Assembly (NCBI RefSeq): GCF_024323335.1
Contig: NC_066584.1
Location: 427,080,319-427,144,318, forward strand
Length of the DNA: 64,000 nucleotides
From: Lathyrus oleraceus
Lineage: Eukaryota; Streptophyta; Magnoliopsida; Fabales; Fabaceae
Direction of reading: 5' to 3'
Shown in pieces: positions 47,668 through 62,226 of this stretch. Position numbers and translations under genes: made by a program. The notes under the pieces were generated by a model. The model did not search any database. It was not told where the DNA came from and saw nothing but the letters and a program-made list of their open reading frames with translations. Every line of letters starts with the position of its first letter. Position 1 is the first letter of the stretch.

Positions 47668-48690
47668 CACTACAACAAACAATACATTTTATGATAACAC
47701 TTTCACCTCACCCAACAAAAAATGAGGTATAATTCTTGGACGCATTATGTTTTTTCTTTCAAAAAAAAATACCATTTATTCCCTTGGTTAAAGTCTATAA
47801 CCAAGGGGTAAAATAATGCAGGTTCATACTTCGAATTCGAACAGCGATAGTTTTTATTTTTATTTTTGTAAAAGTGGTACCTCTCTTTTTATTTTAATTT
47901 TAATTTAATTATTAAATAATCTATTACATCGGGTTTCCTAATAACCAAGGGGTATGATACCCAAATTCATCTTTAAAAGGATTCCTTCACTACGTTTTAC
48001 CCTAAATCTAACTCATATATACAACCGATCCATACTTGTAAATATTATTCTCTTGGATGGATTGCAAGACAACAAAATTCTTTTGTTATGTGTTGTTGTT
48101 CTTCTAACACCATGATTCACAAGGATGATGATTAAGATATTATAGGATTCTTCTTCAAAATTGTACTTGTAGATTTAAATAAAAAATAATGTAAAATTAT
48201 GAAAATTTGTATTTCAATGAAAAATGTGGAAATATATATATATATATATATATATAGGATCGGGATCAAATGACACAAAGATGTCAAACTTAGTAACATG
48301 ACACCTTCGATAACTCTTCAATCAATCAAAACTCATATGATATATTAAATAAAATGATAAAAATTAATGGTTTTCATGAAGTTTTGTAAGACGTTAGGCT
48401 TTATGTATCTCGTCGACATGTCAAATGATTTCCGATTGATATTAAATTTTATAAACATGATCTATATGATGATATATTTCAATATAACGGTTGATTTTGT
48501 TATACGGACTTAGGGTGAAGAGTTTTCGGAGGTGTCATGTTACTAAGTTTGGAATCTTGGTGTCATTTGATCCTGACCCAAAACCAATGGGAAAAGTGGC
48601 AACTTTTTATGACGCCCTTCATTAATCGCCTATGAAAATGAGGTAAAACCCAGTTTTCAACTGAGGTAAGAGTTATTTTTCATAGAACTG
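47668..48690 (+). mobile_element. DNA transposon left end (CACTACAACAAA) with internal MITE; right end unresolved
   Basis: CACTACAACAAACAATAC at 47668 matches the left terminus CACTACAACAAACAAG of the CACTA element at 54399. The interior is AT-rich with the paired words TAACCAAGGGGTA and no coding signal. Near 48640-48685 the words AATGAGGTAAAACC and GAGGTAAGAGTTATTTTTCAT resemble the inverse of the left end but no clean terminus follows, so the right end is probably truncated. Confidence 0.45.
48257..48579. mobile_element. MITE with about 60-bp terminal inverted repeats
   Basis: The left end GGATCGGGATCAAATGACAC..GTCAAACTTAGTAACATGAC is mirrored at the right end, whose complement reads GGGTCAGGATCAAATGACAC..CAAACTTAGTAACATGAC. 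The homology runs about 60 bases and the total length is 323. No ORF. A TA microsatellite abuts the left end, so the target duplication is not readable. Superfamily is not assigned. Confidence 0.7.
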
Positions 48691-48729
48691 ACATGATTGA
48701 TATAACTCATTTGCGATATATGAAGGAAA

Positions 48730-49990
48730 CCTTTAGAAAAATATCTAAATATAAAAATAACCTAAATCAAACTAAATTTCCTTAGATCTTTCATCGCTAA
48801 ATTTCATTAGAGATTTCTTGATTTCACGTTTAACGTTAATGCATGTCTGGTTTCTTTCCAAATTTTCCCTATGATTATAGCTCTTTATTCCTAAGGTGGA
48901 TATGCATATCCTAATATTTTCAATCATATTTATAATTAGTTCCACTTGTTGATGGATTCCTCACATCAACGAACTTTTATCTTTTCCTAAGATGATAAGC
49001 CTAAGAAGCAGATTTATAATAGTATAATGCATGATAAAATCAGCCACTAACATCACATCAAATGACACAAGATTATGTTATGTTAACTTCATATTTCTCA
49101 ACATAAAATAGTTTAGCTCATGATGAGCTCAGTACATACATCAACATTGGTTCCTAAGCTAAATATTCTTAATTACCTAATGAATAAGAAATGAAAACCT
49201 AAGAGTAATTTCTTTATCTTCTTGCAATCTTTAATAAGCATGAGGCGTGCTTTGTCATGCTAGATACTGGGATACTGGTGTCTTCCAATTGAGAGGAAGA
49301 GAAGAGAAATTCTCCAAACTTAACTCAGCATACTTTCAATCAAGTTTCTCTCAATTGTTTTTCTATTTCTGAGTCCGAACATCCTTTCATTTCTTCAAAG
49401 AGGTCTTTTTTACACAACCTCATATAGGGTTTTGTGAGGTATTAGATCACATGCTTCTTTATTATCCATCACTTTTGGGACCATTAGAATCATCATATTC
49501 CATTCATTCTTTCTCCTTTTTACCGATACCTAGAGAGGTACACATCGCATGTAGGAGACAAAGCATCTAGTTGTATACCTATTGTACAAAGGAGACAGGC
49601 CGCACGCTGCAGTTGTTGTTCTATTTTTCTTTCTTTTGTTTTCTAGTGCTTTGGTCTTATCCTTTTATTTTCCAGCTTAGCTTCCTTCTTCAACACCAAT
49701 CTCCGTTTCTTTTCACCTTACTCTTGATGTTTTCCATTGTATTCATCATCTTCTGGCCCTAAAGCCTGCTAAACAAGAATTTCATTCCAGGTGCGACAAA
49801 ACTCGTCACCAGTGTAACTCATGCACATGTAAAAACACATAAAATTCACAAGACATAACACCTAATGTGCTCTTTATTAATCTAGATAAAACATAAAAAC
49901 TCAATTTAATACTTAGATTTAAATCATATAAAACAGTAAAAATTCAAATGTTAAGGGCTTAAATATTCTCACAACATATGAGTTATCACA
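48730..49990 (-). repeat. Athila 3' LTR (minus strand); distal end unresolved
   Basis: On the minus strand TGTGATAACTCATATGTTGT begins at 49990, right after a polypurine tract (GGATAAGGGAG, 49991-50001). This is a typical Athila LTR start. The far end near 48730 is estimated from the edge of the neighbouring DNA element. The ORF at 49571-49762 is not considered real. Confidence 0.6.
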
Positions 49991-51030
<1,040 letters not shown>

Positions 51031-51039
51031 CCCCTAAAC

Positions 51040-52960
51040 TTAAAGTAAGGACATTGTCATTATTGTCCTTTTGATGAGTTCCGACACAACAGAAAACAGG
51101 AAGGTAAATGGAAGAATAAAAACTAAACATGATTGGTTGGAAATACCGCTTAGCTTGAAGCCTGCTGCTTTTCTTGGAGTCCTTCTCCTGATCTGTCTTC
51201 TTCCTCTTTTAAATCTAGTCTTTCTTCCCAGCCACTTTATCATTTGCATGCACTTTTCTCTTCACCTTAGGAATAATATCATATGTTTTAGTTTCTTTCA
51301 TTTTCTTAGAGAACTCGGTGGCCTCAGTTGCTCTCTATTTGGTGGCTCTCTGGTGACTTCAGGCACGATAACTAGGATATTCTCTTTAACCTTTGTTGGG
51401 CTCTTCTTTTTCTCAGGGCTTTTCGGTTTGAAGGGGTTTTGGCTTATGCTGGACTAGGGCCTTTGACAGGGAGGACGACCTATGTTGGTCTTTTGATGAC
51501 TTCAGGCAAGAAAGGTGTTGCCTCCTCGATTTGTGGTTCAACATTGCTTGTATTCTTTGGAGATTGTCAGTTTTCTCATCTTCATGTTCTTCTTTTGATG
51601 TTTAGGTGTCATCATCTGATGTATCAGGTTCATACCTAATAAATTTTTTAGTTTCAGACTCTCCCTCTTCTTCAACAATCTCTTCTTCAGTGTCTTCTTG
51701 CTCTCCTTCCTTTTCATCAACTTGCTCTTCATCTCCATTCTTATTGTCTTCAGCATTGTTATATTTTTCCTCTTCTTTGTCTTCTTCATCTTCATCTTTC
51801 TTTTCTTATTCTTTTTTGGTTTCGTCCTCCACCTTAATTTCTTTCTCTTCTCTTAATTCCTCAGTGTCTTATGTCACTTATGTTGGTCTCTCACGAACAT
51901 GTGTAACTCCCTTTGGTCCTTTTTCATTTATAAAAAAATAGCCCACGAGATTTCTTTTTTGTCTCTTGAAGTACCATCTCCTGATGGCTTTTGGCGTGTC
52001 TCAACTCTTCCCTTATTCACTTTTGGGTTCAGTAGATTCATGATAGCTTACTAGTCAAACCCAAATGGTGGGTAGCATATTTCATGTGTGTCCTTCTGTG
52101 GAACTCCTTGAATTTTGCACATATCAATGATGAGGCAAGAAAAGTATATCATTCCATCATTCTTTTTAAAACAATCTTGGAAAAATTGTAGTATATCATC
52201 CTATCATTCTTTACCGGATGTAAGTGGTAATGCAATGCAGTATGACCAACCTAGCCTTGTTGATTGTTTAATTATGAGCAGTGGGATTGAGGGAGTGCTT
52301 GAATAATTGGTAGCTAACCTTTTGTACGTGTTATAGGTTCATCCTTAGCAAAATCTTATAGACTTGTTGGCCTCCAGCCAATTTTTTCCTGGTATATAGA
52401 TATAATCTTTCATCATATCTAGGTTTTCCTCATCCACTATTTACAATAACCTTTGATACATTTCTTACACACTATTCACTTCTAGAATCATGATAAGGGT
52501 TCCTTCAGAGTATTTCACCTTTGTCCCTCTCACAATGACCTCCAACCTATTTTGAGAAATGTCGACCATGTTAGGATAGAACTCCTTCATTATCTCCATG
52601 TTGTAGGCTTAAGATATTTACAAAATTTCTTCCACTTATGGCATGTTATGATGCGCCAGAGTTCATCCGTGGGCCTGAATCTCCACCCTCGATGTTCAAG
52701 ATAAAACCCCTCTCTTAATGCACACTCTTGGATGCAAAGATTTGGGTGAAATGCTGCTTGGCGTCACTGTTGATAAATGTCTTAACATCAGAGAAATCAG
52801 AGTCAGATAGTCAATAGAGGGAGTGGCATTTTTCCTTGCACGCATCTTAATTCTTTTTCCGACCATTTTTGGATCTATTGAGAGAATAGGGTTTAACAAT
52901 TATGGGATTGATGGTGATGGAAGTTGAGGTGTTGAGAATTCTTAGAGAGACAGAGATGGT
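51040..52960 (-). pseudogene. Athila envelope-like ORF, degenerate
   Basis: On the minus strand from about 52900 downward, blocks such as EVIVRGTKVKYSEGTLIMIL (about 52540-52480), DYIYIPGKNWLEANKSIRF and LLIIKQSTRLGWSYCIALPL belong to the same plant-transposon-type protein family as the 41.1-42.8 kb ORF. The C-terminal part (51795-51538) is a lysine/glutamate-rich tail open for 85 residues. It lies after integrase in the element's own direction, the position of the envelope-like ORF in Athila. Many stops. Plus-strand ORFs at 51071-51941 are shadows of the low-complexity tail. Confidence 0.6.
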
Positions 52961-53469
52961 TTTGAGATGTTTATGAAAACCGGGAATGAGAGGGAATGAT
53001 GATCATGGTGATGAGAAGTTGTACCTTTTTATAATGGAGAGGTGAAAGAGGGTTAAAATTTTGAATTTGAAAGTAACCGTTGAACTTTTACTGTCTGGTA
53101 ACTTGTCACGGTTAATTACATGGTAAATGATGACATACATAACCATTATTACACTAGCATGAGTACTGCGGTGATAATGTCATGTATGTGGCTAAATGTT
53201 TTATCCATTACTAACTTTCTCTTTCCTCATTATTTTCCTCTTTAGTCCAATTTTAATATTCCTTGTTTCTTTCTTTTCCTTCTAGGATTTTCATCTTCAT
53301 ACAACTTCACACTTTCCCTTTTATGCCACGTTATTGTCATACCATAAGACTTCATAAGGCGTCAGGATTCCACCATTTTCTAATTCATCACTTCAAACAA
53401 TAAATTATTAAGTTGAGCTTCCTCCCAGTAGTACTACTTTAGAGTCTTATAGCTTGACTTAAAATAAGA

Positions 53470-54398
53470 GCAATCATACATTAAAATTCACGGTGAACCT
53501 TGTGTTGTTTAAGGGATCATCAAGATAGGTTTTCATTCTTTGACTATTAACTTTAAACTCATTCCATGTTTTCTCATTCAAAGGGTCTACAACCCCATGT
53601 GGATAATTTTTCAAAAGTTTGAAGGGGCCTGACCATCATGACTTTAATTTTCCAGAAAATAGTTTCAATCTTGAGTTAAACAAGAGAACTTGTTGGCCTT
53701 CCACCAATTTCCTTTTCTGGCATTTCCTATCATGTCATTTTTTGGTCTTTTCCAGGTATAGCTCAGCATTTTCATATGAGAATAATCTATGTTCTTCAAA
53801 CTCATTGAGTTGGAGCATTCTTGCTTGCCCAACAGCTGGCAAATTAAAGTTCAAAAATTATATAGCCTGTAATGCTTTGTGTTCCAACTCAATGGGTAAG
53901 GTGGCAAGCCTTTCCATAAAATAGCCAATAGGGAGACATTCCTAAAGGGTTTTTTAAGCAGTCATATAAGCCAACAAAGTGTCATCAAGATATTTGGACC
54001 AGTTCTTCCTTACAGGATTAACCACCTTCTCCAATATTCTTTTTATCTCCCTATAAAATTACTCAAATTTCCTATTACTTTGTATGTAATAGGTTGTAGA
54101 AACCTTGTTCTTGACCTCATACTTTACCATTACATTTTTAAATAATTTATTGCAAAAATGGGTTCCCTTCTCACTTATGATAGCTTTAGGTGTGCCATGT
54201 ATAGAAAAAATATTTTTAATTAAAATTTTGGTCACAACCTTAGCATCAGTATTGGAGGTTACTAGTGCCTCTATCCATTTGAATACATAGTCCACAATAA
54301 CAAGGATGTAAAGATTGCCAAAGGATAGTGGAAATGTCCCCATGAAATCTATGCCCCACACATCAAAAAGTTCAATTTCCAAAATGTTTGCGAGTGGC
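53470..54398 (-). pseudogene. Athila integrase, core and C-terminal part
   Basis: From 54398 downward: [20 protein letters not shown] with the first catalytic Asp, [18 protein letters not shown], then [15 protein letters not shown], where the usual second catalytic Asp is Glu. Stops follow, and the C-terminal part continues to about 53470 (PIELEHKALQAI, QQVLLFNSRLKLFSGKLKSW, YPHGVVDPLNEKTWNEFKVN). The N-terminal half lies at 60687-61007, beyond the CACTA insertion. Integrase would insert the element's DNA. Confidence 0.8.
54396..54398. other. CACTA target-site duplication GGC, left
   Basis: GGC precedes CACTACAACAAA and is repeated at 60684-60686. Confidence 0.85.
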
Positions 54399-54870
54399 CA
54401 CTACAACAAACAAGACCTTAGACAGCGCTTTTTTTAGCCTTAGACAGCGCTTTAAAGCGCTGTCTAAACCTCCGCTGCTAAAGGTTTAGACAGCGCTTTT
54501 TTAAATCTTAAAAGCGCTGTCTAAGCCCCCCCCCCCCCCCCCTTAGACAGCGCTTTGGCCAAAAGCGCTTTATAAGACCCTCTTATTTTAAATTTTTTAG
54601 ATATACCTTAGACAGCGCTTTTTTCAAAAGCGTTGTCTAAGCCCCACCCCCTTAGACAGCGCTTTGGCCAAAAGCGCTTTCTAAGACCCTCCTATTTTAA
54701 TTTTTTTAGGTATACCTTAGACAGCGCTTTTCAAAAAGCGCTGTCTTAGCCCCCCCCCCCCCCCCCCCCCCCCCCTTAGACAGCGCTTTTGCCTAAAGCG
54801 CTTTCTAATCCCCCCCTTAGACAGCGCTTTTTACAAAAGCGCTGTCTAAGGTATACGAAAATTTTATTTT
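54399..54870. repeat. Left subterminal array of the Pack-CACTA with long C tracts
   Basis: At least ten copies of TTAGACAGCGCTTT or its inverse. Two long cytosine runs lie between hairpin-like pairs: 17 C at 54526-54542 and 26 C at 54750-54775, plus shorter ones near 54810. Confidence 0.85.
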
Positions 54871-55128
54871 AGTTATTTTTACTATTTTATGTTACATTAT
54901 TTTGAAAATAAGCACACAAAAAAACTAATAAATATTATATTTGACGTCAATTTTTTAAGATAAATAATCGTTCATACATTTTAAAAATATTCAGAAACAT
55001 CGATAAGGATTATATTAAAAATTCTCCGTTAGATAATATTTAAAATGAACGAGAAGAGTATAAATATACATAGTAATCATGTACAAAAATTTGAAAGTGA
55101 AGAGAATCCATCAAAATTGGCGCCTAAT

Positions 55129-57103
55129 CTACCGTCTTTGGAAGTTGAAGAGTTTGATTGAGACAGCAAAAATACATGCAAAGAGCACTCCTGTCCCAAC
55201 AACAACAGCTGCACAAACACCTATGAAATCATGCTTGATACCAAAGTAACTTGTTATGAATTCTTGAACTGTTTCATTTTCTGATTCCATCATGATGTTT
55301 ATATCTCCAAATTGTGATGCTATCAATCCATATATAGTCCAAGCCACAGGACATGCCCAATAGTACCATCTCCACCACACCGGAATCATCTGTCATCGTC
55401 GTAAAAACTTAGAACATTGTATGTACATCAAATAAATACATTTAAGGTTGGTCATCCGTGTTACACTTACCGGTCGTGGAACGACGAATCCTGAAAAGAG
55501 ATTCCAAATCGCATAGAATGCAGAAGCCACGATTGACGCGACATGGTGATTTGGAGTTATTGCTACTGCCATCATTCCATAGAAGGTGAAGTAGCACAAT
55601 GTAAAGTACATGAAAAATATGTACCAAAAGAATTTCTCTAGAGTCCAATCAAATCCAATCATCGCATAAACTATCACACCATATGATATAGCTTGGATAA
55701 AAACATAAGGTAGTTCTATTATAACCTGTCACAAAAGAAAGTGAATTCTATGAAACATCATGGTGAAATAGGGTCACTAGTTCTTTTGTCTAGTTTGAAG
55801 CGTGACTAGCTTACACAGGGCTTCCAAAAACTTACGACGGCTCAGGTTGAGATTTTTTTTACCTGTGCGAATGCATAGGGCAAGGCAGAATACATTCCAG
55901 CAGCTCTTTCTCTATAGAAGACAGATCTTTCAACGGCTACCACGGGTTGTACAGCCGATGAATTCTGGACCCCAAGGAAGAGAACAGCAGTATACATCGA
56001 ACCGAACGCATTAAACAGATCTTGTCTATTTGAGCTGAAAATCAACAAAAGAGGTTAGAATTTGTTCAACTTGGAAAGAAAAACAGATTAATAATTGAAG
56101 TTTCACTTACTATTTCCTGCCAAGATCCCAGAATATTGTTCCAAACATCAAGCCTATGAAAGTAGTGAAGAAGAACCTCACAGCAGTATATGGCGGATTG
56201 CGCCAATACGACCAATGTTGTTTCCATAAGCAAGCCAAGCATTGGACCGAAAATGACTGTGAGTATTGGGTGGAGAAATGAAGATCCTTTGAACCATAAG
56301 CAGGTTTGCCTAATTCTTCTATAAGTTGCTTGTTTCTCCTAAACAACTCAGAGTTTTTGTATGTATCATTAAAATCAACACCTAAAGTAAGTTCTTGCGC
56401 CGAACTCGTAACTTCCAACATCCATGTTGCTGGATTATAGCCATCTTTGATTTTACTAACCCCTTCAATGCTCTCAAAATACTTGATCAGTTGACTCGAA
56501 TGACGACCCAACGGCCCAACGTATACTTCTTGTCCTCCGCGCTTCATCAGGAATAACTAAAAGAAATCATATATGTATGATAAGATATGTCATTTCAATT
56601 TTCAAGTCCAGAAGATGAAGAATCAGAAAACACTTGTTTTTTTTATCGAAATCATTTCTTACCTTGTCAAAAGCTTCGAATATGTCGATACTTGGTTGAT
56701 GAATGGTGCAAACAACTGTTCTTCCTGTGTCAACTGTGTTTCTAACGGTTCGCATAACAATTGCAGCAGCTCTAGCATCTAAACCAGATGTAGGCTCATC
56801 CATGAAAATTATGGAAGGGTTGGCAACTAACTCAACTGCTATAGTTAGCCTCTTACGTTGTTCGGTTGAAAGACCGTTCACGCCAGGCAAACCAACCAAA
56901 GAGTTTCTCAATGGATTGAGCTCCACTAGTTCCATTACTTCCTCAATGAACATCTACAACCATTTATCAGATATCTCGATTAATGAATCAAGTATAAAAG
57001 AAAATCGCAAAGTGTCCCAAGCTTTAAATACGAACCTTTCTTGTATTGTAATCAACTTCGGCTGGTAAGCGAAGCCATGCCGAGTAGAGCAATGACTCAT
57101 GTT
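55129..57103 (-). pseudogene. Captured 3' exons of a PDR-type ABCG transporter
   Basis: Six exons read on the minus strand: 57036-57103 (5' truncated, ESLLYSAWLRLPAEVDYNTRK), 56663-56953, 56110-56556, 55863-56034, 55471-55725 and 55129-55389 with its natural stop. All internal junctions keep GT..AG. They encode the end of the second nucleotide-binding domain (signature region [20 protein letters not shown]; Walker [14 protein letters not shown]; the H-loop in [15 protein letters not shown]) and the second membrane domain ([58 protein letters not shown]). Full-size PDR proteins are about 1400 residues; the first half and Walker A of the second domain are missing. No stop was found inside the exons, so the copy is young or spared. 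PDR transporters export metabolites at the plasma membrane. Confidence 0.88.
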
Positions 57104-57291
57104 AAGAAAAAAAAGAAACAGTTGGAAAATAGCCTACACGTTAAAAACAAGCTACAAATCCAATCCAGAAAACAGATATATGTATAACAGAGCAAAAATG
57201 GAAGACAGAGTGGGACTAACAAGCTTGCTAGAAAGTATTATATGCAAATACTTCTAATGATGCTGTGTAGAGGCAATGATATAGAACATAC

Positions 57292-58889
<1,598 letters not shown>

Positions 58890-59139
58890 TGAACTATGAA
58901 AATTAAGCAGTGGAGAAATTGCAGAAAGAGTTAAGAAATGAAGAACAATGCAGAGTTATTTCTCAACATTCTCCGAATGTTGTTAAAATAATACCTAGAT
59001 TTCAAATCATTATGAAAATAATACCTCAAGCTATATAAAATTTTCCGAATGTTGTTAATAAAAGACAACATTCATAGTTCATTACAGCTTAAACACCAAG
59101 TCAAGTACTAAACTAAAAACAAATAACAACACAAAATAC

Positions 59140-60179
59140 TCATAAAGAAGCAAGTTTACCCTTTACTTCACTCTCATCTTCCAAATCACCATCACCAACA
59201 AGATTACTTTCAATATCACTCTGCTTAGTCACCACCACCGCATCCCGTTGTTGCGAACCATTCCCAGTAACCGATTGCTGATAAAGAACTCCCCCAATTA
59301 TAGTAAAAAGCAAACAAACCAGACCAGCAGGCTAGCATGCTTATCCCAAATCGTCACATTAATAGCCACCATGAGAAACTTATTCACAACCCCAGTAACC
59401 GTAAAAGCAGTAGCCGAAACCGCTTTTCTCGCAGCAAATCCAAAGAAACTGATAAGCAAACCAAACACACAAGACAAAGAAACCGCAAGAAACGCATTCA
59501 TCTCAAACAAACTCCCGGTACTCGAATTAATCGCATTCGAAACCTCAAAATTCTCTCCAGTTAGAAACCAAAAGAAAGGAGCAATCATTAAAGACAAGAC
59601 ATTGTTATAAAGAACAAAACCCCAAGTATTCAACCCAAGACTCATAACCATATGCTTGATATAAACCATCTCAGTAGTAATCGTAACCAAATAAGCAAAA
59701 GCCCATGAATAAGCGGTAAGAGTAAAACCCGAATCGGTAGCAACATAACCAACGGCACCAGCAAGAATAACAACAAGCGAGAAAAAAGTAAGGTTAGAAG
59801 GCGAAGGTTGACCTCGAAAAGCGGTATCAGCGAGAGCAACAAGAAGAGGGGTAAGAGATCTGAAAACAATGAAGGTATCAACGTTAGCGTGACGGAGTAG
59901 ATTCGTGTTGGTGAAGATAGCGAGGAAGAAAACGAGTGCGGCAGGGAAGAATTTCTTGGCGATCGGAATGGTGAAAGGATCGTGATGAAGAAACCCTAAT
60001 TTTCCGAAAAGGTAAACGCCGAGAGCTGAAGTGAGGTACTGTAAAGCGGTTAAGAGACCAGGGTAGTTGAATTGAGTGATGGCGTATTTGTTGATTATCG
60101 CTAACAAGCTTGAACAGAGAGCGTAACCTATCACCAAACCGCTTGTGGCGTAGTGCGGTGGCTTGGTTGATGATGACAT
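59140..60179 (-). pseudogene. Captured GDP-sugar (GDP-fucose type) transporter, near full length, one frameshift
   Basis: Single-exon reading from ATG 60179 (MSSSTKPPHYATSGLVIGYA) with about ten hydrophobic segments typical of the Golgi nucleotide-sugar transporter / TPT family (INKYAITQFNYPGLLTALQY, FFPAALVFFLAIFTNTNLLR, GAVGYVATDSGFTLTAYSWA, FGLLISFFGFAARKAVSATA). It is open to a stop at 59298, but a one-base deletion near 59330 (after WDKHAS) explains the early stop: the expected C-terminal reading continues in the next frame with ..YQQSVTGNGSQQ.. to a TGA at 59140-59142, total about 346 codons, the usual family size. Closest recalled relatives are Arabidopsis GONST4/GFT1 and GONST3. About 200 bases of 5' leader are also captured. 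The truncated protein would lack the last membrane segment. Confidence 0.88.
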
Positions 60180-60384
60180 TGTTGCGGTTTTTTTTGAAGG
60201 ATTCAACAATGGTGTGAATTGGTTGGGATTTTTTTTTATGGTGTTTGAAAATGAAGTGGATCACCGACACTAGAGAGAAAAATGGGGTTTTTAGGGTTGA
60301 TTGGATTGGAGGAAATTGGTGTTTGTGTGTGTGTGTCAGTGAAGTGTAAATTGGGAGCAGAATGAGTAGAGGAAAAATGAAGAG

Positions 60385-60660
60385 GGAAAGAGGACAGCGC
60401 TTTTGGTTTTAATTTTTTTTTTAAATTTAAAGACTTTAGACAGCGCTTTATCAAAAGCGCTGACTAAGGTCTATATTTAAAAGCGCTTTCTAAAAGCGCT
60501 GTCTAAGGGGGGGGTCTTAGACAGCGCTTTCTAAAAGCGCTGTCTAAGACCCCCCCTTAGACAGCGCTTTCATTACTTTTTTGGAACATTTTCCGTGTTT
60601 TATTTTAATTTTAACCTTAGACAGCGCTTTCTTTTAAAAGCGCTGTCTAAGATGCGCTGT
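60385..60660. repeat. Right subterminal array of the Pack-CACTA
   Basis: Repeats of TTAGACAGCGCTTT and its inverse, with a G run (60507-60514) and a C run near 60551, mirror the left array. It begins right upstream of the captured transporter leader. Confidence 0.85.
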
Positions 60661-60683
60661 TAAAAGTCATTTTTGGCGTAGTG

Positions 60684-60686
60684 GGC
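60684..60686. other. CACTA target-site duplication GGC, right
   Basis: GGC after GGCGTAGTG, matching 54396-54398. Confidence 0.85.
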
Positions 60687-61007
60687 ATTCCTTGCCTCGT
60701 TAAAATATTTCCTACCCTTTGGCATATGTCACATTACTTAACTAATGCATTAGCATCTTTAAATATAGAGGGCCATAAGTAACCTGACTGTAACACTTTT
60801 AGAGCAGTTCTGATTCCTCCAAAGTTTCTTGCATAAGGTCCATCATGGAAAGCTGTCAAGATTTGACGTGCCTCTAGGTGGTCTACAAATATCCTCAACA
60901 ATTTATTAACATATCTCTTATACAAAAAGGGTTCATATCAGAAATAACTCGGAGACATATGAAAGAACCTCTTTCTTCATTGGGAGTGAAATTATGGTAA
61001 AACACTC
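60687..61007 (-). pseudogene. Athila integrase, N-terminal part
   Basis: On the minus strand from about 60940: EPFLYKRYVNKLLRIFVDHL, HDGPYARNFGGIRTALKVLQ, GYLWPSIFKDANALVK, a stop, then CDICQRVGN, the HHCC-type zinc-binding end, and TRQGMP, which meets the GGC target site. The integrase core continues at 54398. The upstream part of pol was cut off by an Ogre-type LTR at 61008. Confidence 0.78.
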
Positions 61008-62226
61008 TGTCATACCCCAATTTTGTCTGGGCATTTCAAACTTTCCTGCATCCAACTTCACTTTGTTTTACTTAGAATTTTTTTTGATTTTATGGACATA
61101 CCGGTTGAATCGATTCTCAAATGTGCATAAAATTAGCGGGTTGAAAATTTAAAGATCGGGCTTGCAGACATCAGTTTTATTGACCTGAGATTTACGTAGT
61201 TTAACCTGATGTGCTCGTTTAATTGTTCCGACCCCATTTGCGGTCGTATTTTGATCAGCGTGATCCTTTTCAACCAGACGTTTTTTACTACCAAAATTTG
61301 ATCTTTACCTATCTGTTTTACTGAAGTATATTTCATGTAGTTTAAACATTTTCGTGCATTTTCACGACCAATCTTTATTCATTTTAATTCCTTTTAGTTT
61401 TATTTTTTTATCAAAATATCTAGAAAAAATAAATAGCAACAAATAAATAATCATTTGGTTTTATTTGTTTTTATTAAGAAGATTTTATTTTATTTTATTT
61501 AAAATTCATTTTTAATCATTTAAAATATATAAGAGAACTTGTTGGTATTTTTAATCATCACCCAAGAACCTCCCTTCATCTTATTCCACTTTTCCACTCT
61601 CCCATCAAGCCACCTTAAAACCATTGCGTAGAAACCTTGAACTACCCTTCACCGACAACACACACTCTCCCATTCAAACCACCTTCTAACGGACCTTCAC
61701 CACCATGCCTTTCACACCACCTTCTTCCTTGAACCATTCCTTTGCCATGCGAACTTATCAATCCTCTCTCTCCCTCCATTGATCCTCCTTCTTCATTTTC
61801 AACAGAACACCACCACACCAACCTTCTGCAAATTTTCCAGAGCCACCACCTTCTTGCAACTTCAACCTCCACATGTCCTCCTTTCCTCCGTCCAAACATC
61901 CACCACACCCACAAACAAAATCAACTATTGTCCCTCCTCCTAACCCCGCCAGAACCACCACACTAACATCTTTTTCACATCAACATTAAAGCTCATGAAC
62001 CAACCACAACTTGCACCAACGATAACTCCTCTGTCGACCTACATATACGTAACCGATGGATCCGTCCAAGCTTCTCCAACCAACCACCATCAATCTGCAT
62101 CGGATTCATTTCTACCATATCACCGCCACGAGTTTAATCCTCTTCGGTAACTAACCCTTCATCCATTTTAAATCCATATTATGTTGATATGTATCGTGTC
62201 TTCTTGTTTTGAATTTGGAAATTTAA

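Noticed and set aside
51071..51941. Plus-strand ORFs rich in Ser, Phe and Leu, one resembling a membrane protein
   Set aside because: They are shadows of the Lys/Glu-rich and degenerate minus-strand Athila ORF.
59298..60209. 303-residue transporter taken as an intact gene starting at 60209
   Set aside because: The family start is better matched by the ATG at 60179, and the C-terminus is lost through a one-base deletion; the whole copy is inside a transposon.
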